Assembly (NCBI GenBank): GCA_945877365.1
Contig: CAMCRV010000002.1
Span: 52,192-116,191 of the forward strand
Source: an uncultured Clostridia bacterium
GTDB lineage: Bacteria; Bacillota; Clostridia; Oscillospirales; Oscillospiraceae
DNA length: 64,000 bases
Direction of reading: 5' to 3'
Shown here: one piece after another, positions 62,577-64,000 of the stretch
Layout of the letters: every line of letters starts with the position of its first letter
How positions within the stretch are numbered: position 1 is the first letter of the stretch
Notes under the pieces: model-generated
The model's database searches: none
Told to the model about the DNA's origin: nothing
What the model saw: the letters and a program-made list of their open reading frames with translations, nothing else
Translations under genes and position numbers: made by a program

Positions 62577-63119
62577 ATGCAGAGACTTGGTTTTATCCAC
62601 GATATGTTGGATGTGAAGGTGTTGATTCTGTTTGTCATGAGCAGAGTGAATTACCCGGTGACCATTGGCGAGATTTATGAGCTGTGTTATCAGGACGAGT
62701 GTTTGAGTTATTTTGATGTTTGTACGGCAGTTCCGGAGATGGTGCAGTCCGGCCATTTGAAGCAGCTGGAAAACGATTGTTATGGGATTACGGACAAGGG
62801 AAAGGCAGATGGTTCCCTGACTGAGGACTCCATTGCCTTCACGGTGAAGCAGCGTGCGGAGAATGCCGTTGCCAAATTCAACCGCCAGATTCGCCGCAGC
62901 AGCTTTGTGAAGACCCAGATCATCCCCAGGGAGGGCGGTGATTTTTCCGTGGTTATGGCGCTGGATGATGAGGTGAGCAATCTGATGACCCTGGAGCTGA
63001 TGGCGCCCAATCAGCGGCAGGCCATTCGACTGAGCAGATTGTTTGAGAAGAAAGCTGAGGCTGTCTATCACGCCACCATGGCTCAGCTGCTGGAGGACGA
63101 AGACGAAGCCGATCAATAA
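62577..63119 (+). CDS. DUF4364 family protein
   Basis: 180 aa. An N-terminal winged-helix-like domain (FIHDMLDVKVLILFVMSRVNYPVTIGEIYELC, then YFDVCTAVPEMVQSGHLKQLENDCYGITDKGK) and a C-terminal alpha/beta region match DUF4364, conserved in Clostridia and presumed to be a DNA-binding regulator. Start at 62577 (AGAGGTG upstream). Divergent from dpaA; own terminator. Confidence 0.9.
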   Translation: MQRLGFIHDMLDVKVLILFVMSRVNYPVTIGEIYELCYQDECLSYFDVCTAVPEMVQSGHLKQLENDCYGITDKGKADGSLTEDSIAFTVKQRAENAVAKFNRQIRRSSFVKTQIIPREGGDFSVVMALDDEVSNLMTLELMAPNQRQAIRLSRLFEKKAEAVYHATMAQLLEDEDEADQ

Positions 63120-63125
63120 CCCCGT

Positions 63126-63153
63126 GCCGCCGCAGGTTATCTGCGGCGGCTTT
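63126..63153 (+). terminator. Terminator after the DUF4364 gene
   Basis: Perfect 10-bp stem GCCGCCGCAG and its complement, followed by TTTG. Confidence 0.75.
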
Positions 63154-63195
63154 GCTGCAATATGTTAAAAATTTGTATCATGGCAGTGGTGATAC

Positions 63196-63224
63196 TTGTC
63201 TAAATTCGAAAAAGGTGCTATAAT
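63196..63224 (+). promoter_or_regulatory. Promoter of hpf
   Basis: TTGTCT, 17 nt, TATAAT. A CACCGG-AGAA-CCGGTG inverted repeat follows in the leader at 63232-63247. Confidence 0.8.
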
Positions 63225-63268
63225 GTAAACACACCGGAGAACCGGTGATACGAAAGGAGTGCCGCATT

Positions 63269-63811
63269 ATGAAGTTTCAGTACAGTGAAAAGAAAGTCAA
63301 ACTTCCGGGAAATGTTCATGCTTATGCCGAAAAAAAGGTAATGAAGCTGGCCAAGTATTTTGAGGAGGACTCGGAGGCACTCATCATCTTTTCCGTAGAA
63401 AAGAATCGGAATAAGGTAGAACTCACCGTGCGTGGTGCAGGCACCTGGTTCCGGGCTTGTGAGAGCACTTCGGATATGTTTGCGTCTATCGATGCAGCCG
63501 TAGGTACCATTGAGGGTCAGATCCGCAAGAATAAAACCAGACTGGCTCGTCGGCTCCGTCAGGATGCATTTACCCGAACCGTAACGGAGGAGACTTCCTT
63601 TGCTCCGGAACCGGCGGAAGATGAGGATCTCAGCATTGTGAAGATCAAGAGCTTCTATTTCAAGCCCATGACCAGAGAAGAGGCTGTGATGCAGATGAAT
63701 CTTCTGAATCATAATTTCTTTGCTTTCCGGGATGAGGACAACGGAGGTTCCTTTGCTGTTGTATATCGAAGGAATGAAGATGGCTACGGCCTGATTGATG
63801 ATACAGAATAA
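63269..63811 (+). CDS. hpf: Ribosome hibernation-promoting factor, long form
   Basis: 180 aa, two-domain long HPF. The N-terminal beta-alpha-beta domain (KLPGNVHAYAEKKVMKLAKYF ... VELTVRGAGTWFRACESTSDMFASIDAAVGTIEGQIRKNK) sits in the 30S channel. The C-terminal domain (VKIKSFYFKPMTREEAVMQMNLLNHNFFAFRDEDNG ... YGLI) dimerises 70S into 100S. Start at 63269 behind AAAGGAG. Its usual neighbour secA is not in the window. Confidence 0.95.
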   Translation: MKFQYSEKKVKLPGNVHAYAEKKVMKLAKYFEEDSEALIIFSVEKNRNKVELTVRGAGTWFRACESTSDMFASIDAAVGTIEGQIRKNKTRLARRLRQDAFTRTVTEETSFAPEPAEDEDLSIVKIKSFYFKPMTREEAVMQMNLLNHNFFAFRDEDNGGSFAVVYRRNEDGYGLIDDTE

Positions 63812-63827
63812 AAAGCAGATAATACTG

Positions 63828-63857
63828 TGGGAGCCCTTTTTCGGGCTCCCATTTTTT
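63828..63857 (+). terminator. Terminator after hpf
   Basis: TGGGAGCCC pairs with GGGCTCCCA followed by six T. Confidence 0.93.
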
Positions 63858-63893
63858 GCGGATTACAGGAATGAGGGAATTATAAAATAATAC

Positions 63894-63922
63894 TTGACAA
63901 ACGAAAACGGATATGCTAAAAT
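63894..63922 (+). promoter_or_regulatory. Strong promoter, first of a likely tandem set, at the window end
   Basis: TTGACA, 17 nt, TAAAAT, with an AT-rich upstream region. A second TTGACA lies at 63995-64000 after runs of GTTTGAAAAAACTTGAAAAA. No open frame starts before the edge. The arrangement resembles tandem rRNA-operon promoters. Confidence 0.75.
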
Positions 63923-64000
63923 GACTCAGCTTGCTCAGAGCGGCGAGCAACAAGAATCCGCTCAGAAAAGTTTGAAAAAACTTGAAAAAAGTTCTTGACA

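Overview
The window reads as chromosome of a Gram-positive, anaerobic, spore-forming Clostridia. Base composition and codon use (moderately GC-rich, abundant GCC/CTG/GGC) and the gene set point to the order Oscillospirales. Supporting genes are polC, spoIIGA-sigE, the dipicolinate synthase pair, rex, anaerobic nrdG, type III glutamine synthetase, feoAB and a SAM-I riboswitch on metK. This assignment is inference from gene content only.

Layout. 1-5.2 kb: the end of mnmA, then leftward small operons (a lipoprotein with a degenerate peptidase-like domain, DUF6472, DUF1643, a membrane protein, 5-formyl-THF cyclo-ligase, an XRE-membrane regulator, a BlaI-like repressor). 5.4-10 kb: an LCP cell-wall ligase facing rarA/DUF951, a self-regulated XRE/membrane pair, an AT-richer alpha/beta hydrolase and an HD hydrolase. 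10.2-14.3 kb: spoIIGA-sigE, rex, glnS. 14.4-25.1 kb: the conserved rightward cluster pyrH-frr-uppS-cdsA-dxr-rseP-ispG-polC, combining UMP synthesis, ribosome recycling, isoprenoid and phospholipid precursors, site-2 protease and the replicative polymerase. 25-32 kb: an Na+/alanine symporter, uridine phosphorylase, a thioesterase, and an overlapping run pncB / membrane protein / GIY-YIG / MFS. 32-39 kb (leftward): FeoB-associated Cys-rich protein, feoB, feoA with two palindromic operators, a DMT transporter, a PLP enzyme with an AbrB regulator, a zinc metallopeptidase and a TIGR04255 protein. 39-48 kb (mostly rightward): AI-2E transporter, nrdG, dut, Na/Pi cotransporter, HD protein, DUF2974, glnA type III. 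48-57.6 kb (leftward): glgB, xpt, thrE, a SpoVB-like flippase, nth, a tandem OB-fold protein, glpK and a rhomboid-like protein. 57.7-64 kb: SAM riboswitch-metK, nadE, dpaAB, DUF4364, hpf, and a strong promoter region that looks like the start of a stable-RNA operon cut by the window edge.

The least expected structures are not protein genes. Two copies of a ~160-bp palindromic element (25057-25216 and 44015-44175) carry terminal inverted repeats and flanking 4-bp direct repeats that differ between copies, as expected of a non-autonomous transposon (MITE). One copy sits exactly at the polC stop codon. A second element, a run of six or more stem-loops bracketed by two copies of one 11-bp-stem hairpin, fills the glnA-glgB gap. 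Several promoters carry clear palindromic operators (XRE, Fe uptake, rex leader, AbrB). No tRNA, rRNA, CRISPR array, prophage or complete IS was seen inside the window.
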